Notes: generated by a model not told the origin, from the letters alone. A DNA stretch of 58,861 nucleotides from Desulfobulbus sp. (GCF_030824455.1 NZ_JAVBXR010000008.1:1-58861); one strand, 5' to 3'; shown: positions 16,355 to 25,739, counted from the stretch's first letter. Numbers and translations are program-made.

Positions 16355-16386
16355 AAAAAAGGGTTTAGAGAAATTCTCTAAACCCT
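16355..16386 (-). terminator. Rho-independent terminator of the tRNA-Arg gene
   Basis: On the minus strand an 11-bp perfect stem (AGGGTTTAGAG / CTCTAAACCCT) with a five-base loop is followed by TTTTTTC. It begins eight bases after the CCA end of the tRNA. Confidence 0.9.
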
Positions 16387-16393
16387 TGAGTAC

Positions 16394-16470
16394 TGGCGCG
16401 CCTGGAGAGATTCGAACTCCCGACCTACGGATTCGTAGTCCGACGCTCTATCCAGCTGAGCTACAGGCGC
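16394..16470 (-). tRNA. tRNA-Arg, anticodon ACG
   Basis: A 77-base cloverleaf: acceptor arms GCGCCTG and CAGGCGC, D-arm GCTC...GAGC, anticodon loop CTACGAA giving ACG (at 16434-16436), T-arm GGGAG-TTCGAAT-CTCTC close to the 3' end, discriminator G and an encoded CCA. The outermost anticodon-stem pair is U-U rather than Watson-Crick. The ACG anticodon would be deaminated to ICG by TadA to read CGU, CGC and CGA. It has its own promoter and terminator. Confidence 0.95.
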
Positions 16471-16483
16471 AAAATGGTCCCCT

Positions 16484-16512
16484 CATATACTCTGAACCTG
16501 ATCGATAATCAA
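16484..16512 (-). promoter_or_regulatory. Sigma-70-type promoter of tRNA-Arg
   Basis: On the minus strand TTGATT (16507-16512), a 17-base spacer and TATATG (16484-16489) end 13 bases before the tRNA's first base. A G-rich AGGGG discriminator follows the -10, as is common for stringently controlled stable-RNA promoters. Confidence 0.65.
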
Positions 16513-16595
16513 GCTTTTTCTTACCGCATGTCCTTGACGGCGCCTTGCCTCTCAACCTTGCATACCAAGTCAGCGCCGTCCTTCATCCCAATCGT

Positions 16596-18722
16596 CTACC
16601 GAGTCGCTTCCGTTTCCAGAAAATCGATTTGATTTTCCGACGGTTTCATCTCCACCCGGGGGATAATGTCGATCTTCGCCTGGTGCTTGGCTTCAAGATC
16701 AGCCAACTCCGCCCGTTTTTTATTGAGCAGATACTGGGCGACGTCAAGCGGCAGGCGGCATTCGACACGGGCCACTTTTTTACGGCTGATGCCGGTCTGA
16801 ATGCGCCGCAGGTGGTACAACGCCAAAGTTTCCACCGAACGCACCACGCCGCGCCCCTCACAGTATTCGCAGGTCCGGTAACTGCCTTTCTCGATGGGCG
16901 CGCCCATCTTCTGCCGGGAAATCTGCATCAGGCCGAAGCGGGAAATCTTGCTGATGTCGACCTTGGCCTTGTCGCGCTTCATGCTGACCTTCACCTGCCG
17001 CTCAACTTCCCGAATATGCTTTTTATTCCGCATATCGATGAAATCAACCACGATCAGTCCGCCAAGATCGCGCAACCTGAGTTGCCGGGCCAATTCCGCT
17101 GCGGCTTCCATGTTGGCGAGGAAGATAGTGTCGTCAAAATCGGAATTCTTTGAAGTCCGGCCGGAGTTAACGTCGATGGCCACCAGCGCCTCGGTGGGGT
17201 TGATCACAATCGAGCCGCCGGAAGGCAAGGCCACCTGCGGTTTGTAGATTGATTCGATCTGCTCTTCGATGTTGAACTGGTTGAAGATAGGCTTGGTGCC
17301 GCGATGCAGCCGGACCTTGACGTTTTTCTGTTTGGCCGGCAGCAGGTCGATAAAGGCGTCGACATTGGCCAGCGACTCCTGGGTGTCGACCAGGATCTCT
17401 TGAATGTCGGCGAAGAAATGATCCCGCAGAAAACGGACCACCGTGTCCTGCTCCTCGAACACCAGGGCGGGCGCGTCCATGGTCTGGCCGCGCTTTTTGA
17501 CCTCTTCCCAGAGGGCGAGCAGGGTGTGCAGATCCTTTTCCAGAGCGGCGTGGGTGATCTCGGCGCTGGCGGTGCGAATGATGTATCCGACGCCTTCGGG
17601 GATTTCAAACTCGCTCATGATTTCGCGCAGATTGGTCCTGCGCTCCTCGCCGACAATCTTGCGCGAGATGCCGGAGCTGTCGCTGCCCGGCATCAACACT
17701 AAACAGCGGCCGGGCAGAGACAGATAGGTGGTCATGTTGGCGCCTTTGTTGCCAGTGACCTCCTTGACCACCTGCACCAGCACCTCCTGCCCCTTCTGCA
17801 TCACCTCTTCGATTTTGAGCTTTTTCCACTGCTGCTGGGCAATCAGATTGCGATTGCGCTCGTTGACGTCCTGCCGATAGTACTCGGGATGGATTTCGTT
17901 GAACGGCAGGAATCCGTTGCGGCCGGTGCCGATATCAACGAAGGCGGCCTGGAGATTGGCCTCGATCGAGACGATCCGACCTTTATAAATATTGTTTTTG
18001 GTGGGCTCGCGATCAATGGTGGTGACGTGGAAGGATTCAAGCCGCCCGTCTTCCACCAGGGCGATCCGGCATTCTTCCGGCTCCTCGGCGTTGATCAGCA
18101 GCTTGTAGACCACCGCCTTGTCGGGAAATTCCGACCCGTCGTCGACCACCCGATCCGAATCGTCGTCTTCGTCGCCATCCGAATCAACAGCCGGCTCAAC
18201 GGGTGTTTCCCGCGCCTTCTCAGCCGATTCTTCCGCCTCCTGGGACGCGTCAACCGGTTTGGCGCGTTTTTTACCGCTGCGCCGGGGCCGCCTTTTCTTG
18301 GGCGGAGCCGGTTCTTCCGTCGCCTCCTCGCTCCCTGAGTCGGCAACCGCCGGGGCCGCTTCATCGGCTACGCCTGGCGCCGCCGCAGACGTCGCGACCT
18401 CTTCAGTCACGCTTTCCGCGACCACGGGCTCGACCACCTCAAGCGGTTGATCAGCGACAGGCGCAGACGCATCGGGCTGAGGAGGAGAAACCACGGGGGG
18501 CGACTCCTCCCGCCGCTCTTCGATTACATCCGGGACGGCCGGCGCGACGAGTTCAACTGGTGCAGTCGACGCCGCCGCTTCAGTCGCCTCCGCCGCTGCC
18601 TGCGCAGCCTTTGCCGCCTCGGCGGCGGCCGCTTTGGGCACGCTTTTCCACCATGCGCCGGTTTTGGCTTTTCGCACGGGAGGCGCTTTCTTTTCTTGTT
18701 CGTTTTGATCGTTTTCGGTCAT
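16596..18722 (-). CDS. rne: Ribonuclease E/G with long N-terminal extension
   Basis: 708 residues from the ATG at 18722 (AAGGAT upstream). The first ~215 residues are low complexity: Ala/Glu/Pro/Val-rich with a basic PKKRRPRRSGKKRAK patch and an acidic DSDGDEDDDSDR run. The catalytic RNase E/G body follows, with NNIYKGRIVSIEANLQAAFVD of the S1 domain, DNase-I-like segments AIDVNSGR and VVDFIDMRN carrying the two metal-binding Asp residues, and the zinc-link CEYCEGRG. The protein ends soon after, so it lacks the C-terminal degradosome scaffold of E. coli RNase E; the disordered N-terminal extension may do that job instead (inference). Roles: mRNA decay and rRNA/tRNA processing. rng is the alternative name. 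Confidence 0.9.
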   Translation of the reverse strand: MTENDQNEQEKKAPPVRKAKTGAWWKSVPKAAAAEAAKAAQAAAEATEAAASTAPVELVAPAVPDVIEERREESPPVVSPPQPDASAPVADQPLEVVEPVVAESVTEEVATSAAAPGVADEAAPAVADSGSEEATEEPAPPKKRRPRRSGKKRAKPVDASQEAEESAEKARETPVEPAVDSDGDEDDDSDRVVDDGSEFPDKAVVYKLLINAEEPEECRIALVEDGRLESFHVTTIDREPTKNNIYKGRIVSIEANLQAAFVDIGTGRNGFLPFNEIHPEYYRQDVNERNRNLIAQQQWKKLKIEEVMQKGQEVLVQVVKEVTGNKGANMTTYLSLPGRCLVLMPGSDSSGISRKIVGEERRTNLREIMSEFEIPEGVGYIIRTASAEITHAALEKDLHTLLALWEEVKKRGQTMDAPALVFEEQDTVVRFLRDHFFADIQEILVDTQESLANVDAFIDLLPAKQKNVKVRLHRGTKPIFNQFNIEEQIESIYKPQVALPSGGSIVINPTEALVAIDVNSGRTSKNSDFDDTIFLANMEAAAELARQLRLRDLGGLIVVDFIDMRNKKHIREVERQVKVSMKRDKAKVDISKISRFGLMQISRQKMGAPIEKGSYRTCEYCEGRGVVRSVETLALYHLRRIQTGISRKKVARVECRLPLDVAQYLLNKKRAELADLEAKHQAKIDIIPRVEMKPSENQIDFLETEATR

Positions 18723-18789
18723 TCGTATCCTTAATGGGTAATTTTTTTCAAGCAACTTGCACTTCCCGCGTCAGAGACGCAACGCCGGC

Positions 18790-19797
18790 TCAGCCAGGCG
18801 TCGCGAGTCCTATGAGGCACGAAGCGTGTTGATAAAAGCGATGATCGCCGTGATCCTGCCGCTGCAGGACTCCTGAACATATCAACGGCTCAAGGAGTTG
18901 CTCAATCTTATCCGGACCGCCCAATTGGAAGGTCCGATCTATATCAGCTGCGGTACAAGGCCGCCGCTGCAACATCTCTATAATTTCCTGCACAACCGCG
19001 TCGTCTGCGGCAGGCGCGTTGGCTCGGTCGCCTTGCAGCGTCGGCGCCGTTTCGCCCGTTGTCGGGACAAAAGGCAGGTCAACCGGCAATCCCAGGGCTT
19101 TCTCAAAAGAGCGGGCTATCTCAGTCAATCGTTCTCTGCTCACCGGCAGGGCGAAACCCTCGGCGGGCGGCCGAACCACCGTGTTCAGTTGAATTCTGTC
19201 AATCCGCATGGGCCGAAGCGCGGCTATCAACGCCTCGACATCCTCGGGGGCGTCGTTGACGCCTTGCACCAGAAGGATTTCCAGCCAAAGTTTTCCTGCA
19301 TATTGATGGGAAAAGGTCGTCAACCCCGCAATGGCCTCGTGCAGATCAAGCCCGGCAACAGGCCGGTCCACCCGTTGAAACGTCTCAGAACGGGCTGCAT
19401 CAAGGGAGGGAACGACCAAATCCGCAACCAGCAGGTCCCGGCGCACCTCCGGGTCCGTCAGGGTCGTGCCGTTGGTCAACACCGCTACCGGTTTCTCCGT
19501 CCGCTGTTTTATATGCCGCAGGATCGCGCCCAAACCGCGGTGCAAGGTCGGCTCGCCCTTGGCCGTGACCGTAAGCACGTCAATGTTCGCCATGCGCGCG
19601 GCATCGGCGCACACCGCGTCAATCTCGGTTGCAATCGCCTGGATGTCGGAATAATCTCCGCGCTCGCCGACAGGGGATGCAGTGCGGCCCACCTCGCAGT
19701 ATATACAGTTGAGATTGCAGATTTTACTCGAAAAAAGATCGATGCCGAGAGAACGGCCAAGTCGCCTGGAATTCACCGGGCCGAAGATACATTTCAT
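18790..19797 (-). CDS. Radical SAM protein with C-terminal winged-helix-like domain
   Basis: 335 residues. It begins MKCIFGPVNSRRLGRSLGID and has the CxxxCxxC cluster motif as CNLNCIYCEVG near residues 28-38, then TVTAKGEPTLHRGLG, the GEP SAM-binding motif, and VLTNGTTL. This is the COG0731-like group of small radical SAM enzymes, often fused or linked to regulatory or tRNA-modification functions, but the substrate is unknown. The last ~80 residues (EIIEMLQRRPCTAADIDRTF and on) read like a winged helix. It ends 67 bases before rne on the same strand and could be co-transcribed with it. Confidence 0.88.
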   Translation of the reverse strand: MKCIFGPVNSRRLGRSLGIDLFSSKICNLNCIYCEVGRTASPVGERGDYSDIQAIATEIDAVCADAARMANIDVLTVTAKGEPTLHRGLGAILRHIKQRTEKPVAVLTNGTTLTDPEVRRDLLVADLVVPSLDAARSETFQRVDRPVAGLDLHEAIAGLTTFSHQYAGKLWLEILLVQGVNDAPEDVEALIAALRPMRIDRIQLNTVVRPPAEGFALPVSRERLTEIARSFEKALGLPVDLPFVPTTGETAPTLQGDRANAPAADDAVVQEIIEMLQRRPCTAADIDRTFQLGGPDKIEQLLEPLICSGVLQRQDHGDHRFYQHASCLIGLATPG

Positions 19798-19947
19798 GCA
19801 GCGCTGCGAAGGGTTGATGCCGCCGTGAAAAGCGTAAATATGATAGATGATGCAAGCTTTGGAAAATCAAGTCATTAGACGGTGCTGCGACTGCCGATAC
19901 TTAAACCAAATTCCCCGCTGACGCAAGGCAAATCTACGACTTTTCGC

Positions 19948-19976
19948 TTGACACAAATCCGGTGGACACGTACATT
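19948..19976 (+). promoter_or_regulatory. Sigma-70-type promoter upstream of lptD
   Basis: TTGACA at 19948-19953, a 17-base spacer, and TACATT at 19971-19976, in the 319-base gap between the divergent radical SAM and lptD genes. It would start transcription about 135 bases before the lptD GTG codon, leaving a long leader. Confidence 0.6.
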
Positions 19977-20116
19977 CGGGCCTGTTACCAGTGATTATTG
20001 TTGTCCCATTTCTTTAATCGCTCCAACCAGTTGAGGCGCCGTTCACACGCAATCACGATTTTCTCCGGTGCGTCCGCTCTTCTGTTTCGCCCTTCTATTC
20101 AAAGGAGCTGATCGAG

Positions 20117-22432
20117 GTGAAGCATACCAACCCATCCTCCCCGATCCTTGCACTGCTTTTTCCGATTCTTGCCGGCCTGCTTCTGCATTCAACCCCGGCT
20201 GCCGCCGTGTCGGTCGACGCTCGCCAATGGGACATAACCGCCGATAAAATGACCCGATACGAGAACCCGGCGCGCATCGTGGCCGAGGGCAACGTGCTTC
20301 TGGAAAAGAAAGAGCCGGTGGAAAAACGGGCTCCGAAAACCTCTTCGCAATGGAGCGGTCTGTTGGGCGACGACCCCGCCCCCGACGCAGCCGCAGCCAA
20401 GCCAGGCGAACCGGAGACTGAAATTAAAACCGTGACCACCATTAAGGCCGACTGGGTCGCCTACAACATCTCCCAGGGGACGGTGGAGGCCAAAGGGCAC
20501 CTGCTCATCGACGTCGGGGCCGATCAACTGACTGCGGACTCCGGCGTCCTGGATATGGAAAAGGCCACCGGCAGCTTCAACAACGCCACGGTCATCCGCC
20601 AGCAAAAGGATCTCCATTTCGAGGGCGACGTTATTGAGAAGACCGGCGAGACCACCTATTTCATCGAAGACGGATGGGTCGTCACCTGTAAGCTGCAGCC
20701 CGGAGAGACCGCCCCCTGGAGCTTTGCCGCCGCCGAAACCGAAATCACCGACGGCGGCTACGCCTATCTCAAGCACGCCACCTTTCGCATCAAAGACGTG
20801 CCGGTGCTGTACTCGCCGGTGATGCTGCTGCCCGCCAAACGCAAACGACAAACCGGCTTTCTTTTTCCGTCCATGTTCATGTCCGACCGCGACGGCTTCA
20901 GCATGGAAACGCCGTTTTTCATCAACCTTTCGCCCAGCGCCGACCTCACCCTGTTCCCGCGCTATTTTGCCAACCGCGGCTTTATGAGCGGCGCCGAGTT
21001 CCGCTACATCCTGGACAGCGACAGCCAGGGCATGCTCATGGGCAATTATCTCGACGACGCCCTGTCTGACCCTTCCGAAGTCGAGTATTACCAGGATGGT
21101 CAATACACCCACACCAATTCCGACCGCTACTGGATTCGCGGCAAGGCGGATCAGGACATCGGCGCATGGACCACCCGACTGGACATCGACGTCGCCTCAG
21201 ACATCGACTACCTGCGTGAATTCAACACAGGGTCGAGCAGTTTCTCCGACAGCCAGCAAAAATTCCTCAACATCTTTGGCCGCGGCTTTACCGACAAAAC
21301 AAACCAGTACCGGGAAAACACCTTTGCCGCCCTGCGTTCCTGGGACGACGGCACATCGCTGTTGGGTGAAATGCAGGCGATCAACGACCTCAGCGAGGCG
21401 ACGTACACCGCCGACAATCCGTCTCAGCCCTGGAAACTGCCCTCACTGACTTATTCGGGACTCGTGCCGGTGACCGGAGGCAAAGGGCCCGACTTTTCCT
21501 GGGACGCCAACTACACCAACTTCTGGCGGGAAGAAGGGGTTGGATCCCAGCGGCTCGATCTGTTGCCCACGGTGACCACCGGCATCCCGCTGAGCCCGTA
21601 TCTCGAGAGTTACGTCAGCGGCGGCGTCCGCAACACCGCCTACATGATTCAGGACAACGGGGCCTCGGATTGGGAGGACAGCGACTCGAAAAACCGTTTC
21701 CTCTATAATCTCGGCGGAGAAATCGGCACCACCCTGATGCGCGACTTCACGGCGGATTTCGGCGACGTCAACGCCTGGAGCCACACCCTGCGCCCCTACG
21801 TGGCCTACGGCTACACCGCGATACCGGACAAGGAGCTGTTGCCGCGATTCGACGTTGTCGACGATCTGGAGGAACAAAACACCCTCTATTACGGTTTCAA
21901 TAACTTTTTCAGCATCTCCGGCGAACGCAACGGCCGCGAATTTGAACGCGAATACGCCTTTTTCAAAATCAAACAAGGCTATGATCTGCGCAGCGAGGAA
22001 AGCGACACCCCGCTGACCCCAGTGATCGCCGAGACTGGTTGGTACCCGATTGAGCGACTGCTCTTCAAATACACCACCAACGTCGACGTGTACGGCGACG
22101 GAGCCTTCTACCATTCCATCGACAGCTCCTACTACAGCACCGCCGGCGACAGATTTTCCCTGGATTACCGCTACAACGAACTCACCGAGGTTAATTCGGT
22201 CAAGGGCAGTGCCTGGTATCTGCTGCCGTACAATTTCGCCGCCGGCTACGGCCTGGAACGGGCGATCGAGGCCGACGAAACCATTGAGGAGACGATAAAA
22301 CTGCGCTATCTCCAGCCCTGCTGGTCAGTGGAACTCGCCTCCAGCTCCACGCCCGGCGACCAGACCTTCATGCTCACCTTCCGCCTTGCCAACATTGGCA
22401 ATCCCTTGGGTTTTGACCTCCCCGGCATGTAA
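20117..22432 (+). CDS. lptD: LPS-assembly protein LptD
   Basis: 771 residues starting at GTG 20117, nine bases after AAAGGAG. A signal peptide (hydrophobic run at about 9-30, cleavage near AAA) is followed by an OstA/LptA-like jellyroll domain: WDITADKMTRYENPARIVAEG, then a second set with TADSGVLDMEKATG. The rest is the LptD beta-barrel, with many alternating aromatic strands, ending in FMLTFRLANIGNPLGFDLPGM. It inserts LPS into the outer leaflet with the lipoprotein LptE, which is not in the window. The conserved cysteine pattern of enterobacterial LptD is largely absent, so disulfide control is doubtful here. It heads an apparent envelope operon with DHH, mltB and mltA genes. Confidence 0.92.
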   Translation: MKHTNPSSPILALLFPILAGLLLHSTPAAAVSVDARQWDITADKMTRYENPARIVAEGNVLLEKKEPVEKRAPKTSSQWSGLLGDDPAPDAAAAKPGEPETEIKTVTTIKADWVAYNISQGTVEAKGHLLIDVGADQLTADSGVLDMEKATGSFNNATVIRQQKDLHFEGDVIEKTGETTYFIEDGWVVTCKLQPGETAPWSFAAAETEITDGGYAYLKHATFRIKDVPVLYSPVMLLPAKRKRQTGFLFPSMFMSDRDGFSMETPFFINLSPSADLTLFPRYFANRGFMSGAEFRYILDSDSQGMLMGNYLDDALSDPSEVEYYQDGQYTHTNSDRYWIRGKADQDIGAWTTRLDIDVASDIDYLREFNTGSSSFSDSQQKFLNIFGRGFTDKTNQYRENTFAALRSWDDGTSLLGEMQAINDLSEATYTADNPSQPWKLPSLTYSGLVPVTGGKGPDFSWDANYTNFWREEGVGSQRLDLLPTVTTGIPLSPYLESYVSGGVRNTAYMIQDNGASDWEDSDSKNRFLYNLGGEIGTTLMRDFTADFGDVNAWSHTLRPYVAYGYTAIPDKELLPRFDVVDDLEEQNTLYYGFNNFFSISGERNGREFEREYAFFKIKQGYDLRSEESDTPLTPVIAETGWYPIERLLFKYTTNVDVYGDGAFYHSIDSSYYSTAGDRFSLDYRYNELTEVNSVKGSAWYLLPYNFAAGYGLERAIEADETIEETIKLRYLQPCWSVELASSSTPGDQTFMLTFRLANIGNPLGFDLPGM

Positions 22433-22469
22433 GCAAGGGGGAGCACATCCCCGACGACCTGGGCACATC

Positions 22470-23432
22470 ATGCACCATATTGATGTATTCAACGGCGACG
22501 CCGACGGCATCTGCGCCCTGCAGCAGCTCCGCCTGCACACGCCTCAACCGGCAGCGCGTCTTGTCACCGGCGTCAAACGCGACATCGCCCTTCTGGATCG
22601 GCTGGTTGGCGTCGCTCATTGTCAGATCACCGTGCTGGACGTCTCGCTTGACCGCAACCGGAGCGCCCTCGAGCGTCTGCTGGCAGACGGCAATCGCGTC
22701 TTCTATGCCGACCACCATTACAGCGGGACCATCCCCACGGCGGAGACGCTGGAAACCCACCTTGATCCGTCGCCGCAGCTCTGCACCTCGCTCATCATAG
22801 ATCAGCTGCTGGCGGGCAAATATCGTCCCTGGGCCATTGCCGGGGCCTTTGGCGACAACCTGGACGAGGTTGCGCTCGGGCTCGCGCGCGCGCTGGGTTT
22901 GAGCGAAAGCAACACAGAGACGCTCAAAGAAATCGGCCGGCTCCTCAATTACAACGGCTACGGGATTGTCGAATCGGATCTGCTGATCCACCCCGCCGAC
23001 CTGTTTCGCGAGGTGCGCGCTTATGCGGACCCGTTTGCCTTTCACCGCGCCTCCGACCTGCTGGCCCAACTGCGGCAGGGCTACGAGAACGACATGGCCC
23101 AGGCGGCAAGACTCGCCCCCTACACAACCTTTGCCGGCGGCCGGGTGTTTCTGCTGCCGCAAGCGGCCTGGTCCAAACGGGTTGTCGGTGTATATGCCAA
23201 CCTGTTGTCCCGCGAACAGCCCGAACTGGCCCACGCCACCCTGCTGCCTCACGCCGACGGCGGTTTCCTGATCAGTGTCCGCGCGCCTCTGACCACCCGC
23301 CAGGGGGCCGACACGCTCTGTCGCCAGTTCGCAACCGGCGGCGGACGGGCTGCCGCGGCCGGCGTCAACAACCTGCCCGAGCAGGAGTTGGATGCCTTTC
23401 TCGCCGCCTTTGCCGCCCACTCTTTCCAATAA
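22470..23432 (+). CDS. DHH-family phosphoesterase-like protein
   Basis: 320 residues from the ATG at 22470; the open frame begins earlier but overlaps lptD. The start HHIDVFNGDADGICALQQL has the DxDG motif I of the DHH superfamily, followed by TVLDVSLDRN (motif II) and VFYADHHYSG, the DHH motif itself. Near the C-terminus GGGRAAAAGVNNLP corresponds to the DHHA1 GGGH-like loop, with Arg in place of the expected His. The superfamily includes RecJ, pyrophosphatases and nano-RNases/c-di-AMP hydrolases. Metal ligands appear present, but the substrate is unknown. It lies 37 bases after lptD. Confidence 0.82.
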   Translation: MHHIDVFNGDADGICALQQLRLHTPQPAARLVTGVKRDIALLDRLVGVAHCQITVLDVSLDRNRSALERLLADGNRVFYADHHYSGTIPTAETLETHLDPSPQLCTSLIIDQLLAGKYRPWAIAGAFGDNLDEVALGLARALGLSESNTETLKEIGRLLNYNGYGIVESDLLIHPADLFREVRAYADPFAFHRASDLLAQLRQGYENDMAQAARLAPYTTFAGGRVFLLPQAAWSKRVVGVYANLLSREQPELAHATLLPHADGGFLISVRAPLTTRQGADTLCRQFATGGGRAAAAGVNNLPEQELDAFLAAFAAHSFQ

Positions 23433-23449
23433 TCCCCCAGGCGCTCCCC

Positions 23450-24520
23450 ATGACTGACCAGCCGACCAGCCGATGCTTGTTCCCCCGAATTGCCGTCTGT
23501 CTTGCCGCCGCCATGCTGCTGACCTTGACGCATTGGCCTGCGCAGGGGTTGGCGGCTGACCCGCCCTTGGCCGCAGATCTGGTGCAGGACGGCCAGACGA
23601 TTGATCTGCAGCAAGAGAAATACCGCCGCCTCTTCGCCGAATTGACCCAAAAACATCAATTCAGCGCCAACGAACTGCAATCCATTTTCCAGGGCCAGAC
23701 CATCAATCAGAAGGTATTGGTGCTGATGGACAAACAGTGGGAGGCAAAGCCCTACTACCGATATGCGCCGATGTTCGTCACCCCGGACAACATCCGCGAC
23801 GGCAAAGAGCAATTGCAGCGGCACAAGGCGCTGCTTGACCGGATCGAAGCGAACTTTGGCGTCGACCGGGAGGTGGTGGTGGCCATCTGGGGGGTGGAAA
23901 CCCGTTACGGAACCCGTCAGGGGGCTTACGACGCCCTGCAGACGCTCAACACCCTGTTCGACGCCTACCCCCGGCGCTCCGATTTTTTCCGCAAACAGCT
24001 GATCGATTTCCTGCTGCTCTGCCGGGAAAGCGGCCGGGATCCCCACGGCGTCATGGGTTCCTATGCGGCGGCCTTTGGCCAGACCCAGTTCATCCCTTCA
24101 TCGTACCGCGAGTATGCGGTCAGTTTCGACGGCGACGCTAGGCGCGACGTCTGGAATTCGGTTCCAGACGTGCTGGCCTCGATCGCCAATTACCTCAAGC
24201 GGTGCAAGTGGACCCTGGACGCCCCGGTGTACCAGGACATCGGCTTCACCCTCAACGATCCGCTGCTGGCGGCGGCGGAACAGAAGGGCCGCAAGGAACG
24301 GGTGGCGCTGGAACTGGTGCGAAAAGCGCAGCAACTCGCACTGCCAGCCTCGCCGCAGGATCGTCCGGTGACCATCGTTGGCCTGGAACTGGAGCCCGGC
24401 GGCCCCTACGAAAAACGCTATGTGGCCGGTTATCCGAACTTCCAAGCCGTCACCGAATGGAACCATTCCAACCGCTACGCCATGGCCGTCGCCGAATTGG
24501 CCGAGGCCCTGGCCCGCTAG
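23450..24520 (+). CDS. mltB: Membrane-bound lytic murein transglycosylase B
   Basis: 356 residues with a signal peptide (hydrophobic core at about 14-34, cleavage near LAA); no lipobox cysteine is evident, so it may be soluble in the periplasm rather than lipid-anchored. The SLT_2/MltB domain follows: RRHKALL-type helices, VVVAIWGVETRYGTRQG with the catalytic Glu, GSYAAAFGQTQFIPSSY and DVWNSVPDVLASIANYL. It cleaves the MurNAc-GlcNAc bond of peptidoglycan, leaving 1,6-anhydroMurNAc ends. The start is 17 bases after the DHH gene and the stop 28 bases before mltA, so the two transglycosylases are co-expressed. Confidence 0.93.
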   Translation: MTDQPTSRCLFPRIAVCLAAAMLLTLTHWPAQGLAADPPLAADLVQDGQTIDLQQEKYRRLFAELTQKHQFSANELQSIFQGQTINQKVLVLMDKQWEAKPYYRYAPMFVTPDNIRDGKEQLQRHKALLDRIEANFGVDREVVVAIWGVETRYGTRQGAYDALQTLNTLFDAYPRRSDFFRKQLIDFLLLCRESGRDPHGVMGSYAAAFGQTQFIPSSYREYAVSFDGDARRDVWNSVPDVLASIANYLKRCKWTLDAPVYQDIGFTLNDPLLAAAEQKGRKERVALELVRKAQQLALPASPQDRPVTIVGLELEPGGPYEKRYVAGYPNFQAVTEWNHSNRYAMAVAELAEALAR

Positions 24521-24548
24521 GCCGTCCTCCGCGTTTGAGGCTGAGGAC

Positions 24549-25739
24549 GTGAGGCGGCAAAAAGGTCGGCTATGCGCCGGCATCGCCGCACTCTTTGTCC
24601 TGTTGCTGGCAATCGCGGTCCAGGCGACTCCGGCGACAGACCGCTCCCCCGACCTGGCCCCTGCGTTTGCAGACGATCTGGAACTGCGCGACCTGGAGCC
24701 CGCCCTGGCCGCCAGCCTTGCCTACCTCCGCGCGCTGCCGCCCGCCACCCGTTACGACGTTGCCGGTAGGGCTGTGCCGGTGCAGCGCCTGATCGACTCC
24801 GCCCTCCATCTGCGCACCCTGCTCCATGCCCGTCCCGACCCGGAAGCGCTCGACCAGCAGATCCGGCGCGACTACGACGTGGTGCAACTCCACGGCCAAC
24901 CGAATTCGCCCACAGAGCGGATGCTGATCACCGGCTATTATCAGCCCATTTTTCCGGGAAGTCTGCACCGGCAACCGCCCTACCTCTACCCCCTGCACCG
25001 GATTCCAGACGACCTAATGGTCAAAACCGGGAAGGAGAAAAAACCGGTCATCGGGCGCACAGAAAAAGGACGGCTTGCGCCCTACTGGACGCGGGGCGAG
25101 ATCGAACAGGGAGAGTTGTTGCGCGGCGCCGAACTGGTGTGGCTGCGCGATCCCTTCGACGCCTTTGTCCTCCACGTCCAGGGTTCAGGCGTGATCCAAC
25201 TCGCCGACGGCTCGGTTCGCGGGGTCCATTACGCCCAGAGCAATGGACGCGCCTACCGCAGCATCGGCAAATACCTGGTCGACACGGGCCGGATGGCGCT
25301 TGCCGACGTCACCATGGACAGCATCCGGCGCTACATCGAACAGCACCCCGAGGAACGCGACCAGATCCTCCGCTCCAACGATTCGTACATCTTCTTTCAT
25401 TGGAGCAAGCCGGGCCCGGCCGTCGGCAGCCTCGGCCAGAAACTGACCGCCGGACGCTCGGTCGCCGCCGATCAACGCTGGTATCCGCCGGGATCGCTGA
25501 TCTTTCTCGACAGCCGGAGGCCGGTGATGCAGCAAGGGCAAGTGATTGAGTGGCGGGCGATGCGACGGTTGGTCACGGTGCAGGACACGGGCTCAGCCCT
25601 GGTGGGACCGGGCCGGATCGACGTGTTTTGGGGAACCGGGGAACAGGCGGGGCAGGAGGCGGGCCAGATGAAGGAAGACGGCGCCGCCTGCCTGCTCCTG
25701 CTCAAGCAGGGCGTCACTGCTCACGCCGCCGGATCCTGA
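24549..25739 (+). CDS. mltA: Membrane-bound lytic murein transglycosylase A
   Basis: 396 residues. I start at GTG 24549 (VRRQKGRLCAGIAALF), preceded by GAGG eight bases upstream, because the longer frame runs back inside mltB. A signal-peptide-like hydrophobic stretch follows. The MltA domain is seen from TGYYQPIFPGSL through WLRDPFDAFVLHVQGSGVIQ. The C-terminal 3D domain has the three aspartates, including VTVQDTGSALVGPGRIDVFWG with the catalytic Asp. It trims peptidoglycan glycan strands in the periplasm. It ends the lptD-DHH-mltB-mltA run, and its last codons overlap the convergent histidine-kinase gene by 19 bases. Confidence 0.93.
   Translation: MRRQKGRLCAGIAALFVLLLAIAVQATPATDRSPDLAPAFADDLELRDLEPALAASLAYLRALPPATRYDVAGRAVPVQRLIDSALHLRTLLHARPDPEALDQQIRRDYDVVQLHGQPNSPTERMLITGYYQPIFPGSLHRQPPYLYPLHRIPDDLMVKTGKEKKPVIGRTEKGRLAPYWTRGEIEQGELLRGAELVWLRDPFDAFVLHVQGSGVIQLADGSVRGVHYAQSNGRAYRSIGKYLVDTGRMALADVTMDSIRRYIEQHPEERDQILRSNDSYIFFHWSKPGPAVGSLGQKLTAGRSVAADQRWYPPGSLIFLDSRRPVMQQGQVIEWRAMRRLVTVQDTGSALVGPGRIDVFWGTGEQAGQEAGQMKEDGAACLLLLKQGVTAHAAGS

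Noticed and set aside
19948-20116. Possible riboswitch or leader RNA before lptD
   Set aside because: The leader is long enough, but I found no recognisable conserved riboswitch core; only the promoter is claimed.
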